Shown here: piece by piece, positions 30,770 to 41,528 of the stretch
Layout: each line of letters begins with the position of its first letter
Position numbering within the stretch: position 1 is the first letter of the stretch
NCBI GenBank assembly: GCA_965178125.1
Contig: OZ237741.1
Location: 620,001-684,000 of the forward strand
Reading direction: 5' to 3'
From: Bilabrum cf. latius
Taxonomy: Eukaryota > Bigyra: Bicosoecida > Bigyra > Bicosoecida
DNA length: 64,000 nt
Position numbers and translations under genes: made by a program
The notes under the pieces: model-generated
The model's database searches: none
What the model was told of the DNA's origin: nothing
Seen by the model: only the letters and a program-made list of their open reading frames with translations

Positions 30770-32716
30770 ATGGAGAAGTAGCCTACGAGCTCCAGACCCA
30801 ATAATGTGCTCATTGTGTTCGTGTTACTGTACGCCTCCTATACTGCTTTCTACATTGGCAAGCGAAACTATTCCAGCCTGAAGAGCGTGCTCGAAAATCA
30901 ATGCATTGGTCATAGTACTGCTGACAATTCCACAACGGCGTCTTTGTTTGGTATGACACCTGGCTAGTCTGGGCTGCTGCAGTCTGGATTTGAGCTCTCA
31001 AACGCAGCTGTCAAGCTTGTGTCTGGGCCATATATAGACCAAGCTGATCCAGCTCCACTCCTTGCTATATCTACTGGCCTTATTGGTGCCGTGAACGGGT
31101 TATTGGCGGTGGGAGGTGTAGGTGCCGTTGCCATGTTTGCTGGCAGCTCGCCAGCCTTGGTCAGCGTTGCCCTGACAGCCATATGGTCGATCAACGGGGG
31201 TCTATAGGCCCTGGGGTGGCCTGCAGTATCTCGATTGCTCACAGAAACCGTCCCGAAGGAGGAAAGGGGGCTGCTATATGCGATCATGAGCACGTCCCAG
31301 AACGTAGGTGGAGCTCTGGGGCCGTGGATTGTTGGGGCGGGGAGACAGGCTGCGAGTGCCATAGGACTTGTGGGTGCAGCGAGTGCCAACGGTGGCAGGC
31401 TGGAGTTTTGCGATGTGGGATACGGCTGGGTTGGTCCTTTGCTGCTGCCCGCCATCGGCCTGCCATTTCTCGGTGTCCTGCTGTGGATGTACCTGCCCCG
31501 CACCCAGAGCACGGCAGGCGAGCAGTCGGGCAACTTGGAGGAGCAGTCCATCGCCAAGCAGGCCGCGCCTTCCATGCTGGACGCGGTTTCAGACGTGGCC
31601 TCTGACTGGCGCCAGTGGGTGGTGGCAATCGCGTACCTGCTGCTGTCCATACCTCGCTCCGTGCTGGCCGACTCAGGACTCAGCGCCATGCTCAACGTCA
31701 GCCCGGGGGCGACAGACGTGTCTGCGGGGATGGCAGTGTCCGCCCTGGAGATCGGCGGGTTCGCGGGTGGTATCGGTGCTGGCTTGCTCAGCGACAGGCT
31801 GTTCCGAGGGAACAGGTCGATGGCAATCGCAGTGATGCTCGCTGCTAGCGCTGCTGCTCTCCCCACCGTTTTCGCGGCGTCGCACAGCGATGCGGCTGGC
31901 ATACCCACGCTGTTCCGCCTGCTGGGCCTGGGCGCATCTTGGCGCTCTACCCTGTGGTGGGCACTCACAGGGGCTGCAACCTGCGGGCCACACGTCCTGC
32001 TGGGACTGCTCGCTCGTGAGCTGGCTCCACGTGCACAGTCCACTGCAGGCGGGCTGGCCAAGGCTGCTTCGCTGGTTGGGGCGTCTATTGCAGGCGCACC
32101 CGTGGGGGCATTCCTGACGCAGCTCAAGGCCAGCGGGATGGCGCTGGACGGTCTCGGCGAGAATGAGGCCCTGAGCGAGGCGTGGGGGGCGGTGGCTTTC
32201 ATCTGTGCGGGGTGCTGTGCCCTGGCTGCGGCGATGGTGGCATACCTCAGTGCCTTTGAGCATGATAATGGTGCCGAGGAGGGGTCGAGTTCGGGCGCTC
32301 GGCCTGCAGGAGTGGCAGATGGCTCCCAACAACGAAGTCATAACGAGACAGCAGTGAATACAGCAGGGAACGAAACAGGACGCGGAGGCGAAAGTGTGGC
32401 CGACTCAGGTGAGTCAACAGGAGCCAAGTCCAATGGGAGCAACAGTTCAGAGGGCTAGGACCAGGCAGACAGCCAGCAGAAGCAGCCAGCAGCAGGCAGC
32501 CCAGGGGCCGAGACGGGCGGCGACAGGGACATGCCCAGAGAACAGGCATCACAGCAGTCCACCAAGCGCCGCCCACGCTCTGCCAGACACGGAGCAGCTG
32601 CCTCATCGAAGACTCCCCGGGCCTCCTCCCGCAAGTCTCCCGCCGCTCGAGGGGCAACCAGGAGCACGAGCAGGCGGGCCGCTTCTAGGCCGAGGGGCAA
32701 GAGGAAGCAGCAGTGA
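30770..32716 (+). CDS. SLC37/GlpT-type phosphate-ester:phosphate antiporter (MFS)
   Basis: Single frame, 648 residues, ATG 30770 to TGA 32714, with UAG at 30779, 30965, 31205 and 32456. It begins MEK-UAG-PTSSRPNN, then a first membrane helix (VLIVFVLLYASYTAFYI) and GKRNYSSL, matching the Y-x-x-RKN start of this family. Next come GMTPG-UAG-SGLLQSGFE and KLVSGPYIDQADP. Helix 4 contains WSINGGL-UAG-ALGWPAVSR. The organophosphate:phosphate antiporter family has an almost invariant NGxxQxxGWP there, so UAG occupies the Gln. Later helices include VLLWMYLP, AIAYLLLSIPRSVLADSG and GATDVSAGMAV. SLC37 proteins move glucose-6-phosphate or glycerol-3-phosphate in exchange for phosphate, often in the ER or plastid membrane; which substrate applies cannot be told. 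The C-terminal 130 residues are a Ser/Lys/Arg-rich tail absent from most relatives. Confidence 0.88.
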
Positions 32717-32852
32717 GAGGGGTTGTGCGGCACCAAGGGGTGCGCTCCGGTCCTGGGGAAACGTAAGTGGGTGTGTGTTACGAAATGAGTTGAGCTGTTG
32801 TGTCAGACACTGCACGCAAGCAAAACCCCGAGCCCAGCCCATGCTTTTCACG

Positions 32853-32872
32853 GATCCGATCCGATCCGATCC
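32853..32872. repeat. short (GATCC)4 run
   Basis: Four tandem GATCC units lie in the 164-bp interval between the convergent stop codons of the transporter and eIF5B. It is a simple-sequence run with no visible function. Confidence 0.8.
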
Positions 32873-32880
32873 CGTGCTCT

Positions 32881-35835
32881 TCAGACCACCTTGAACCATT
32901 TCTTGAGCTTGACGAGCATCCTGACCATGTCCTTCGTCACCTCATCCCTGTAGTGCTCCTTGAGTGCCTCGATGCTCTCCCGGGAGATGTGGCTCACCAG
33001 CGGGTCCTCGTGCGTGAAGTGCTTCCCGGCCTCGAGGGAGGGGTTGCCGTACCTATCCGTTGCCGTGATCTGCACGGCGGCTGCCTCACCCGCCTTGATC
33101 TTGGGCTTGTCGATGTCATCCTGCTTCATGCTCGTCACCACACCCACCCGCATGATCTTGTCTCCCTTGAGCACAGCCAGGGGAGTGCCCACACGCAGCT
33201 CGCCGCTCTCCACGTCTACGCCCAGCAGCATGGGATTCCTCCTCTTGAAGATGCCATCCTTGCGAACCGTGACCACCGCGGGGAACACCGCCTTGTTGCC
33301 CGACTCGGTCCGCTTGCTCATGCGCCTCTCCTCGGTGTACTTCTCGAATGCATCCGTGAGGTGGTAGATGATGTCCGCCGTGAAAATCCGCAGGCCGCAG
33401 GCAGTCGCCTCGTCGTGGGCCGCCGGAGTGATGTCCACGTCGAAGCAAAGCATCACTGCGTGATCGGGAGACCTGTCAAGCATCACCGACGCCTTCTTCA
33501 CGTCGTGCGCGTGCACCGTGCCGATGGACACACCGGAAACGGGAACAGGCGGCTCGTGTGTCCTGAGGTACTCTAGGAGCGCCTCGAGGGAGCCGATGGT
33601 GGACGCCTGCACCCACACCCCGATGGGCTTCATGTCGAACGACTTCATCACCGAGTCGTAGTCCCGCTGCACCTCGTGCTTGAGGTCCTCCACATCGTCT
33701 TCAGCGTGCTTGATGAGCATCTGGGTCCCGGCCAGTGCCTTCTCCAGTCCGTGAGCGCAGATCTTCACGCCCATGGCACCCTTCATCTCCTTGTGGTGCA
33801 CGTAGGCACCCTTGACACGGCTTTCCTTGGCTGGCTCCGGGGTCAGCACGCTCCTCACGGTGGTGACCAAGGGCCCTTCCATGGTGCACACAGCCACCTC
33901 GTCGCCCTCGCGGATGCGACCGCCCACCAAGCACACGTCGATCGTGGTGCCCAGCCCGGAGATCTCCTTGACCTCCATTACCGTGGCCTGCGGGAAGTCC
34001 ACGAAGGCGATCCTGTCCTTGAGCTGCTTCTGTGAGTACTGGATGAGCAGCATGAGCAGGTCAGGGATGCCCTCTCCCGTCATGGCAGACGTGGGCACCA
34101 TGGGGATGTCGCCCTCGCTCAGCTTGAAGGTCTTGTCGAAGTACAGCCGGGCGTTGAGACCCTGCGTCTAAAAGGCCGCCACGGTCCTGCGGACCCTGTC
34201 GTCGAAGTCGGAGATGGTGATCTCTGACTGCTCCTTGAGGCTGTCCCGGATGGGGTTGAACCGCTTGGACTTCCACTCGTGCACACGGTCGCACTTATTG
34301 AGCGCCACCACGAATGGGGTCCCCCTTCGCCTCAGCATGTCGAGGGACTCGAGCGTCTGCCGCTCCAGCCCGCCCTCCTTCTTCATGATGTCCACCACGA
34401 GGACCGCAATGTCGCACAGGTTCTACCCCCTGCTCCTCAAGTTATGGAAACTCTCGTGGCCGGGGGTGTCCACGACCAGGATGCCAGGCACCTTATACTT
34501 GAAAACCTTCTCGCGGTTGATCTTCTCCGTCTGCTCGCGCAAGCGGTCGATCGGGAAGAAAGTGGCTCCGATCTGCTGGGTGATCCCGCCCGCCTCGTGA
34601 CCCTGCACGTTCGTCTCTCGGATCTTGTCGAGCAAACTGGTCTTTCCAGTGTCTACGTGTCCCATGACGACCACCACGGGCGACCTCAGGTCCTTCTTGT
34701 CCTTGCTGGCCACGGCCTCCTCGAACCTGATTTCCCTGCGCAACCGACTCACTATCATACGGCGGCGGCGCGACACGGCAGCCGTCTGCTCCTCGGTCAA
34801 ACTAGTCATGCCAGCCCTGGTCAGGACGGCATCCACGCCTGTCGCGTCGGGGGACGCGGCGCCCCCTGCGGCTGCGCCCCCGGCTCGCTTCCCACCCCTC
34901 GAAGATCTGCCCGCGCCCGCCCCGCCCGTGGCAGCCCCGATGTCCCTGCCAGTGGCGGCAGCCATGCGCGCCTCCACCTCCCTGAGGACGTCCTCTAGCT
35001 CGTCCGTGAGGATACCGTCCACCTTTTTCTAGAATGCCACCTCCGCCTCGCTTGCCTGCACCTTCTTCTCCTCCTCGCTCACAGCGGCCGCGGCTGCCTT
35101 GCGGGCGGCCTCGTCCTCCGCCAGCAGAGCCTCCTCGTCATCTTCGTCCCACTCGCTGAAACCTGCGTCTCCCCCAGCGGCACCAGTCCCGTCCCCTTCC
35201 TCCTCATCTGCGAAGTCGTCGTCGTCCGCAAACTCCTCGTCCTCGCCTAGCTCCTCGTCGCCGCTCTCCCACGCCTCATCAACCTCATCCCCCGCCTCGT
35301 CCTCCTTGGCATCAGCAGCCGGGTCGGCAGCTGAAGACTCAGATGGACCCGGTCTGCTGTCACCGGCGCCAGAAGATGGCCCGTCTGCCAGGGCCGATGG
35401 GAGGCGATCCTCTTCCGCGAGCTTCTGCTTCATCTGAGCAGCGCGGGCCTGGCCTTCGCGCAGCTGTCTTGCTTTCTGAGCTTCGCGCTTGGCTGCTCTC
35501 TTTCGCTTCAATTCTTCATCCTGCTCCTTTGCTCGCTCCTTCTCGGCTTCCTCTTCGGCCAGCCGCCTTCGAACCGCCTTGAGCTGAGACTCCCGGTCGC
35601 GCTGCTTCCTCTTCTCCGCCTCCTCAGCGGCCTTCTTTGCTCGTTCCTCTGCAGCGCGTGCTGCTTTTGCGGCTCGCTCCTCCGCAGTCGGCTTCTTGCC
35701 CTTCTTCTTCTTCTTGGAACCGGCACCGGCGGCTTTGCTGTCGTCAAGCATTGCTAGCTGAGCAGCAAGCTGAGCTGCTGCATCATCTCCCGATGCCCCT
35801 GCGGCTGCGCCACTTCCAGATGATTTCTTTGGCAT
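32881..35835 (-). CDS. EIF5B: translation initiation factor eIF5B
   Basis: Single frame of 2955 nt (984 residues) from ATG 35835 (MPKKSSGSG) to TGA 32881, interrupted by UAG at 35029, 34423 and 34168 (residues 269, 471, 556). The N-terminal 270 residues are the usual charged, Lys/Glu-rich tail. The GTPase domain has [12 protein letters not shown] (G1), [12 protein letters not shown] (G2), [10 protein letters not shown] (G3) and [11 protein letters not shown] (G4). Domains II-IV follow with [28 protein letters not shown] and a C-terminal [17 protein letters not shown] replaces a surface residue in F-UAG-KKVDG, SRG-UAG-NLCDIA and AAF-UAG-TQGLNA. These are three conserved stretches of a single-copy essential protein, so pseudogene decay is not credible. 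eIF5B joins the ribosomal subunits at the end of initiation. An upstream in-frame extension exists but the ATG at 35835 gives the normal family start. Confidence 0.97.
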
Positions 35836-36041
35836 TGATAAACGTCGCTCTTGTACTTGATGTGACCTGTATTCCACGCACTGCGGACTCACCGTTCTCC
35901 GGAATCTAAATACACGCAACTCCGATCTGTATTTATGGTCGAATCTGCAACTGCGAGAATTACACGGTATTGAGGCAATAAGTTTGCCTCGGTTCAACTA
36001 GATTCTTTTCAGCTCACATATTGCTGGTTTACCCGCGAAGC
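35836..36041. promoter_or_regulatory. divergent promoter region, eIF5B / RagA
   Basis: 206 bp separate the divergent start codons. The interval is AT-richer than the coding flanks and must carry both 5' UTRs. No specific element is recognisable. Confidence 0.45.
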
Positions 36042-37807
36042 ATGGATTTTGACCAGAGTTACGTTGGCACAAGTCCCAGATTTGATCGAACGACTGGCGG
36101 CACCAGCTTTGATGCATCTCCTCGCGGAGATCTCGCCGGTGCAGATGGAGACGACTATTCTTCAGGAGCTGTAGCCGTACCATCGTCGAGGGGGGCTGGT
36201 GTCCGGGTGTCTGGCATGCCCTCGCAGCCAAAGGCTGCGCCTCGCAGCAAGGTACTGCTCATGGGCAAGAGTGGAGCGGGCAAGACGTCAATGAGGAGTA
36301 TCATTTTTGCAAACTTTGCTGCTAGACAAACCGAAAGCTTGGAAGCGACCCATAATGTGGAACGCTCAAGCCTGCGGTTCCTGGGAGATTTGGTAAGCTT
36401 CAGCATGCCTTGTCTGATGCAGCGGCACTTGCAATCCGACCAAGCCTGCCTTATGTTGATGGCATCAAAATTCATCGCAGGTTTTGTCGCTGTGGGACTG
36501 TGGTGGTCAAGACTAGCTGTACGATACGTATTTCAACAGCGAAAGGGAAGGTATATTCAGCGGCGTGGCTCTCATGATCTATGTGTTTTCCGTTGTTTCG
36601 AAAGAAATTGACAAGGACATGGAGTATTACAGAGGGACCATGGCTGCACTGCAGCAGTTCTCCCCGGATGCCAAGGTGAGGACCTCGCCGATGCAGCATG
36701 TCCAACAAGGCGGCTCTCGATCAGCATGGCTCATGCCAACTGCACACAAAAATTTGGCATCCACGTCGCGCAGGTAGTGTGTCTGGTCCACAAAATGGAT
36801 CTCGTGGCCAACTTGGAACGAGAGCGAAAGCTGGCCTTCCACGAGGAGGCCATCCGGGCCAACAGTGTGGCTCTCAGGTCCACGGGCAAGGGCGCCATGG
36901 GCGTGGACGTGCACCCCACCACCATCTGGGACGAGAGCCTGTACGCAGCATGGTCGCAAATCGTGCACCGGCTGGTGCCCAACATCAACTCTCTCGAGAA
37001 GAAAGTCCACAGCCTCTGCGCAGCGTGCGGTGCCGACGAAGCGGTGCTGTTTGAGCGCACTACCTTCCTCGTGCTGACCACAGCAAGCAGGAGGCCGCAC
37101 AAGGACGGGCACAGGCACGAGAAACTCTCCAACATCGTCAAGCAGTTCAAGCTCTCGTGCGCCAACGCGAGCGCAGAGTTCGCTGCGATGACCATCAGCG
37201 GCTCCCGCTTCAAGGCTGTCCTCGAGGCTCTCACGGAGCACACCTTCGTGTTGCTGGTGATCTCCGACCCGGCAGTGCGTGAGTATATGAGGTCTTGCCC
37301 ATCTGCATGGGTGCTTTGCTCACGCTTTCGTTCCGATTCCGTTCAACCCGCGCGTGCACCGTCCGCGAGCCCAACGTACTCTCTCCTCGTGCACTCGTCC
37401 CCTTGTATATCGCAGCCGAAGGGGCCGTGGTGCTGAACGTGAAGGCTGCAAGGCCCGCATTCCAGATCGCGCTGGACGGGGCCATCAGCGGCAGCAGCAG
37501 CGGGTCGGCGGGAGCCGGTCGGTCAGCTAGGGCTCCAGGCGCTGCAGGTGGTGGGGCAGCCACTGGCGGTGCAGGCGGCGGCAAGGGTGCCATAGAAGAA
37601 TCCAAGGCGGACGGTGAGACAGATGTTGCCCGTGGAGACGTGTCGAGGTCCAGCGGCGTTGCCTCGTAGGCTATAACCGCTGCCTCCTTTGGGGGCACTC
37701 CAGGGGGCGCGAGGGGAGGGGCCTTCGGGGATGCCTCCCTCGCGTCTCCTGCCAGGGGGATGGGGGCTGGCGCGGAGGGCAGCGGGTCTGGTGGGGGCCT
37801 GCGATGA
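36042..37807 (+). CDS. RagA/Gtr1-type small GTPase
   Basis: Four exons, 36042-36392, 36481-36675, 36774-37278 and 37416-37807, give 1443 nt (480 residues) ending in TGA. Donors are GTAAGC, GTGAGG and GTGAGT; acceptors end ATCGCAG, GCGCAG and ATCGCAG. Motifs: VLLMGKSGAGKTSMRSIIFA (P-loop, residues about 71-90), SLWDCGGQD (G3), VCLVHKMDLV (G4), TTIWDESLYAAWSQIV and then ERTTFLVLTT, KLSNIVKQFKLSC and VLLVISDPAV, all typical of RagA/Gtr1 including the C-terminal roadblock-like part. Rag GTPases recruit TORC1 to the lysosome in response to amino acids. UAG is at 36514 (D-UAG-LYDTYF, in the switch II region where relatives vary) and 37667 in the tail. An N-terminal extension of about 70 residues and a Gly/Ala-rich tail of about 95 residues are additions compared with the 313-residue human RagA. 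Confidence 0.94.
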
Positions 37808-38017
37808 GGTGAAGTAGGATTATACGATGGCGGCCTCTGCCCCTCGTTGGTGGCTCGCGGCCCTCTCGTGACTGGGGTTGGAGCGGGTGTGTGAGGTCGG
37901 CTGTCTTCAAAACTTGAAATGCTACTTAGAGAGAGTATCTGGGGGTTGCAAATCAATTCGTGCCATTCATAGTCACCATAGGGACCCCGAATGCGACATG
38001 GACGGCACTCGCTGCCC

Positions 38018-38788
38018 TCATGTGAAGGTCTTCTTTGTCATGATCGTGTAGAACTCGTCGGCGTTGATCTCCCCGTCGTTGTCAGTGTCTGCTCGCTCGA
38101 TCATCTCGTGCAGCTCTGCCTCCGTCATCGTCTCTCCCAGCTCCTTCGCAACTCGCTTCAGGTTGCGCAGGCTGATCTTTCCGGTACCATCATCGTCAAA
38201 CAAGTTGAAAATCTTGTCAATGTCAGACCTAGAATCCTTATCGCTCTGCGATAGCGCATGAACTGAAAAAATCATACAGCAGTTGTCAATAACCAGTGAT
38301 GCGCAGCTAAAGCACAGCAATAGTCCGCGTCTACTCACCATTTTCGCTGTCATCATGTCCAAAAACTCGTCAAAGTCGATTGAGCCACTGGAGTCCTTGT
38401 CGATGTCCTCGATCATCTGATAAATCGTGGCATTCTTCGCTTCAAATCCAAGGCTTTCCATAGCGGCCTTCAATTCTTTCGGATCGATCGTCCCGCTGCC
38501 GTCGGTATCAAAGAGGTTGAACGCCTCACGGATCTCCTCAATCTCCTCTTCCGACAACCCCGGCCTGTCATACGCCCTTCCTCGTCGACGGGGTGAACCT
38601 CTGCCAGCTCCAGAAGAAGCCTGCGAAAGAAAAAGTTTTGCGAATGCTCCCGTTGCGGTCATCAGAAAGCTCCACGCAGACTCGTGGCGGAACCTGTACC
38701 TGTTGTGGTCCGTTCACTACAATCACAATGAAATCGACCGATTCATTGAGAGACAGTAAACTTTATCAAGATCATTAGCACTCACCAT
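38018..38788 (-). CDS. centrin
   Basis: Exons 38788-38786 (start codon alone), 38620-38339 and 38245-38018 give 513 nt (170 residues) ending in TGA. The first intron begins GTGAGT immediately after ATG and ends TTCGCAG; the second has GTGAGT and ATCGCAG. A basic N-terminus ([13 protein letters not shown]) precedes [17 protein letters not shown]. Four EF-hands are visible: [36 protein letters not shown] and [28 protein letters not shown] and the final FYTIMTKK are centrin-specific and separate it from calmodulin. The C-terminal TFT deviates a little from the usual xFLY-like end. Centrin is a Ca2+-binding component of basal bodies and centrioles, pointing to a flagellated life stage. There is no in-frame UAG. 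Confidence 0.95.
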
Positions 38789-39000
38789 CTCTCCTGAACT
38801 AAAGATGAGCGTATGCGAGGAGCGGTTGCCCGTTGGTGAATTGTGTGGTATTTTCTTTTTGTTGCGAATGGATTCGCCCCGAACCCCGGCACAGCGGCAG
38901 ATCTGAACCCCGGTCCCGCTCGAGTTTGCCTCACTCCACTGCATGAACGGGTGCAGCAAAGCCAAGTTGCGTGTTAAACGCCTTATTCGCTCATCAAAAT

Positions 39001-41092
39001 TCAAGTACGCTGCCTGGACTGGCTCCTGGTCACTCGCCGGGGTGCAGCAGACGCCTTGGACTTCTGGGCCCTGCGCCTGCCCCGAGCGGACGCCCTGGCG
39101 CCGCGCCTGGGCGCCTCCTCCTCTTCCTCGTCCTCATCTTCGTCGCCATCGGACACATCCCCTCCATCATCTCCGTAGTCCCCCTCGCTCAGCACGTCCT
39201 CCTCCTCGTCTTCCTCCTTCTCCTCCCGGGCCGCCTCCCTCTCCGTGGCGCCCTCCGCCGCCATCTTCGCCTTGGCGTCAGCTGCGGCCATGCGGCGGCT
39301 GCGGCCCCTGCTGGGGCTGTGCGGGGCCGACTTCATGACCCTGCCCCGGCCGCCTGCTACCTTCCTCCCCTTGCCGGCGCTCTTGCTTGTGCTCTTGCCT
39401 GTGCTCTTGCTGCCCTTCCCAGAGCCGGCCGTCTTGGCTCCCCTCTTGCCTGTGGCGGCCCTGGCCCTTGCCTTGGTCTTGCCCTTGCTGCCAGCTGCGC
39501 GGCGGCCGGCCGATTCCTCCTCCTCCTCCTCCTCCTCTTCCTGATCCTCGTCCACAACCTCAACGGCATCGCCCACCATCGCTGCCGCACCGCTAACCTG
39601 TTCGCCCTGCGCCCGCTACCGCCTGCGCCACCCGCCCATGACCAGCTGCTTCATCACGCGCCCCAGCTCGTCAGGCAGCAGCAGCGCCCCCACCTCGGGG
39701 TCAAACCGAGCCAGCATCGCATCACACAGCGCCCACGGGGCCGCGTCGCACACGCTCTCCGCGTCAAACCATGTCCGCAGGTCAACCCCGCGGATACCCC
39801 TCCACCCCACTAGAACCAGAAGTCTGGCCCCGCCGGCAGGACCACCAGCACCGGCACCCGTGGCAGCCCCCGAGGCAGGCACCGCGGAACCGGACCGCCC
39901 CACGCTGAAGCCGTGCACGCCGTCAAGCTCGGTCTCTCCCAGCTTGGGCACCACCACGTCCACTTCCTCCACGGCGGGGCGGCTGCGGCTGCGGCTCCTG
40001 CCCTTTCCTTTCGCCCGGGACTGGACCCCGGGCACCTCGACCTTGACGGATATCTCCTCACCAGCCCCACCCCCTGTCATCAGAAACTGCCTCACTCCCT
40101 TTGCGAGCCTGCCCACGTCCCATCGGTGAGCGGGCCGCAGCTCACCACTGCCTCCCTTGCCCTTGCCCTTGCCCTTGCCTTTACCTTTGCGCCTGCCACC
40201 AGCGGTAGACACGATGGACCACTCGCCCGGGCAATCCCTCGGCGCGCGCATGACGCCTCTCTCGGGAGAACCGACGCCATCCTCGCCGCCATCAACATCC
40301 CTGGCGGCTTCCTCTTCGTCCTCCTAGTCGCCCTCCATGGCCGCCCCACGGCCCCGGCCACGGCTGCGGCTCCTCGTAGTCCGACGTGTCTCGGAGCCGG
40401 CCCGGCGTCTCTTCGAAGCTCGACCCTCCGTCTCTGATTGCCCGGTGAGATCAATCTCCTCCTCATCCTCCTCATCACCGCTGTCCCTCTCAGCTGCAGC
40501 AGACCTGCTCTTGCGACCGCGCCGAGCGTTGCTGCGCGACCTCTTGGAGCCCGCTTTGCTCTCCGCTTCCCCATCATTAAATGCAACAGACCTACTACGG
40601 CTACTAGATTTACGCTGCTTTCTTTCTTGCGTTGCACGGTGCCGTCGCGCGAACATCCCGCGGCTGGACCTGTTCTTGCCGGTATCGTCGCTGCTCGCGT
40701 CGCCTTCATCTTCCTTAGCAGAGTCCTCCTGCTCTGCTGACTCTGCGATGTTCTGCAACTGCTGTAGAAGCAAAAGAGCCCCTTCATTAGATTCCGGGGA
40801 ACTAGGCTTCGTAGGCTCGTCGAGCTGCGTGCCATTGAGCAAAAGCAAGTGCAGCAAGTGCGTGCAAATATTATGTGGACCGAAATGAATGCCATAGGCC
40901 GCATCGCACTCGTATTCGCACCAAACTTACGATCAATTTATCTCCACAGATTCGCCATACGACCAACAGGAGCTTGTATATGGTGTGTCTGCGTACTTTC
41001 GGGCCTCGTGCAACGTCTGGGCTGATCGCAAACAGAGTTTCCCTCGCATCCCGGTAGGACACCCGCATGCGCCCGCTGCTTTCCTGTTGCAT
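39001..41092 (-). CDS. unknown nuclear-type protein rich in charged tracts
   Basis: Exons 41092-40931 and 40824-39001 encode 661 residues ending in TGA; the intron has GTAAGT and CACGCAG ends and joins RICGDKLI to LDEPTKP in phase 0. UAG is at 40324 and 39616. I do not recognise the family. The first 54 residues (YRDARETLFAISPD, then RRHTIYKLLLVVWRICG) look folded. The middle has Arg/Ser tracts and acidic runs (EEDEEEIDLTG). A second folded patch lies around LVLVGWRGIRGVDLRTWFD, WALCDAMLARFDPEVGALLL and LGRVMKQLVMGGW. The C-terminus alternates Lys/Arg/Gly tracts with Glu/Asp runs and ends in an Arg/Ser tail (VTRSQSRQ). Chromatin or RNA binding is a guess from composition only. It is divergent from the next gene, 436 bp apart. 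Confidence 0.6.
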
Positions 41093-41528
41093 ACATGGCA
41101 GAAATTTTCTTTGGAGCTATAGAACTCTGCTATCACCAGGCATGCCTGCAGGTGGCACGACGCCGTCGTTCAAACGGCCTACGAACAGGTTCCGCTGTTT
41201 GCGCGGCGCCGATTCAAAGAACCTGTGGCTCCGCACGAATTGTGGATCACAAAGTAAGGGCTGCTATGGCAGTACCAAGATCGGCACTTTCGCTGTTTCG
41301 ATCGCAGCCAGTAGAAAGTCATGCATTTGACGGCCTGGATGCATTCGCAAAGTGCCAGCTCCCTTCAGCCACGTCTTCGTGAGTGCTGCCAGTTCGAAGG
41401 AACGTGGCTTCTGCGACGCCGGGCCACTGCCACTCTGTTCGATGGTGTTATTGCGCCACACATCAAGTGATATCAAAGATCCGTGCTATCCCACGGTGAT
41501 TTTGAGATTCTCCCAGTTTCGCGATATC
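41093..41528. other. divergent intergenic region
   Basis: 436 bp between the minus-strand nuclear-type gene and the plus-strand Lys-rich gene. A plus-strand frame starting MAEIFFGAIELCYHQ (41095-41382) crosses it. Its first 19 codons run into a GTGGCA, which could be a donor, but I found no continuation, so I leave it unassigned. Confidence 0.4.

Noticed and set aside
31190-31225. Programmed stop-codon readthrough of UAG
   Set aside because: Readthrough needs special contexts and normally occurs once per gene. Here up to 24 UAGs occur per gene in varied contexts, and no resolved gene ends at UAG.
32881-35835. Interpretation of the TAG-broken genes as pseudogenes or assembly errors
   Set aside because: Only TAG interrupts the frames; no TAA, TGA or frameshifts are seen in the conserved regions, essential single-copy genes are affected, and independent genes on both strands show the same pattern.
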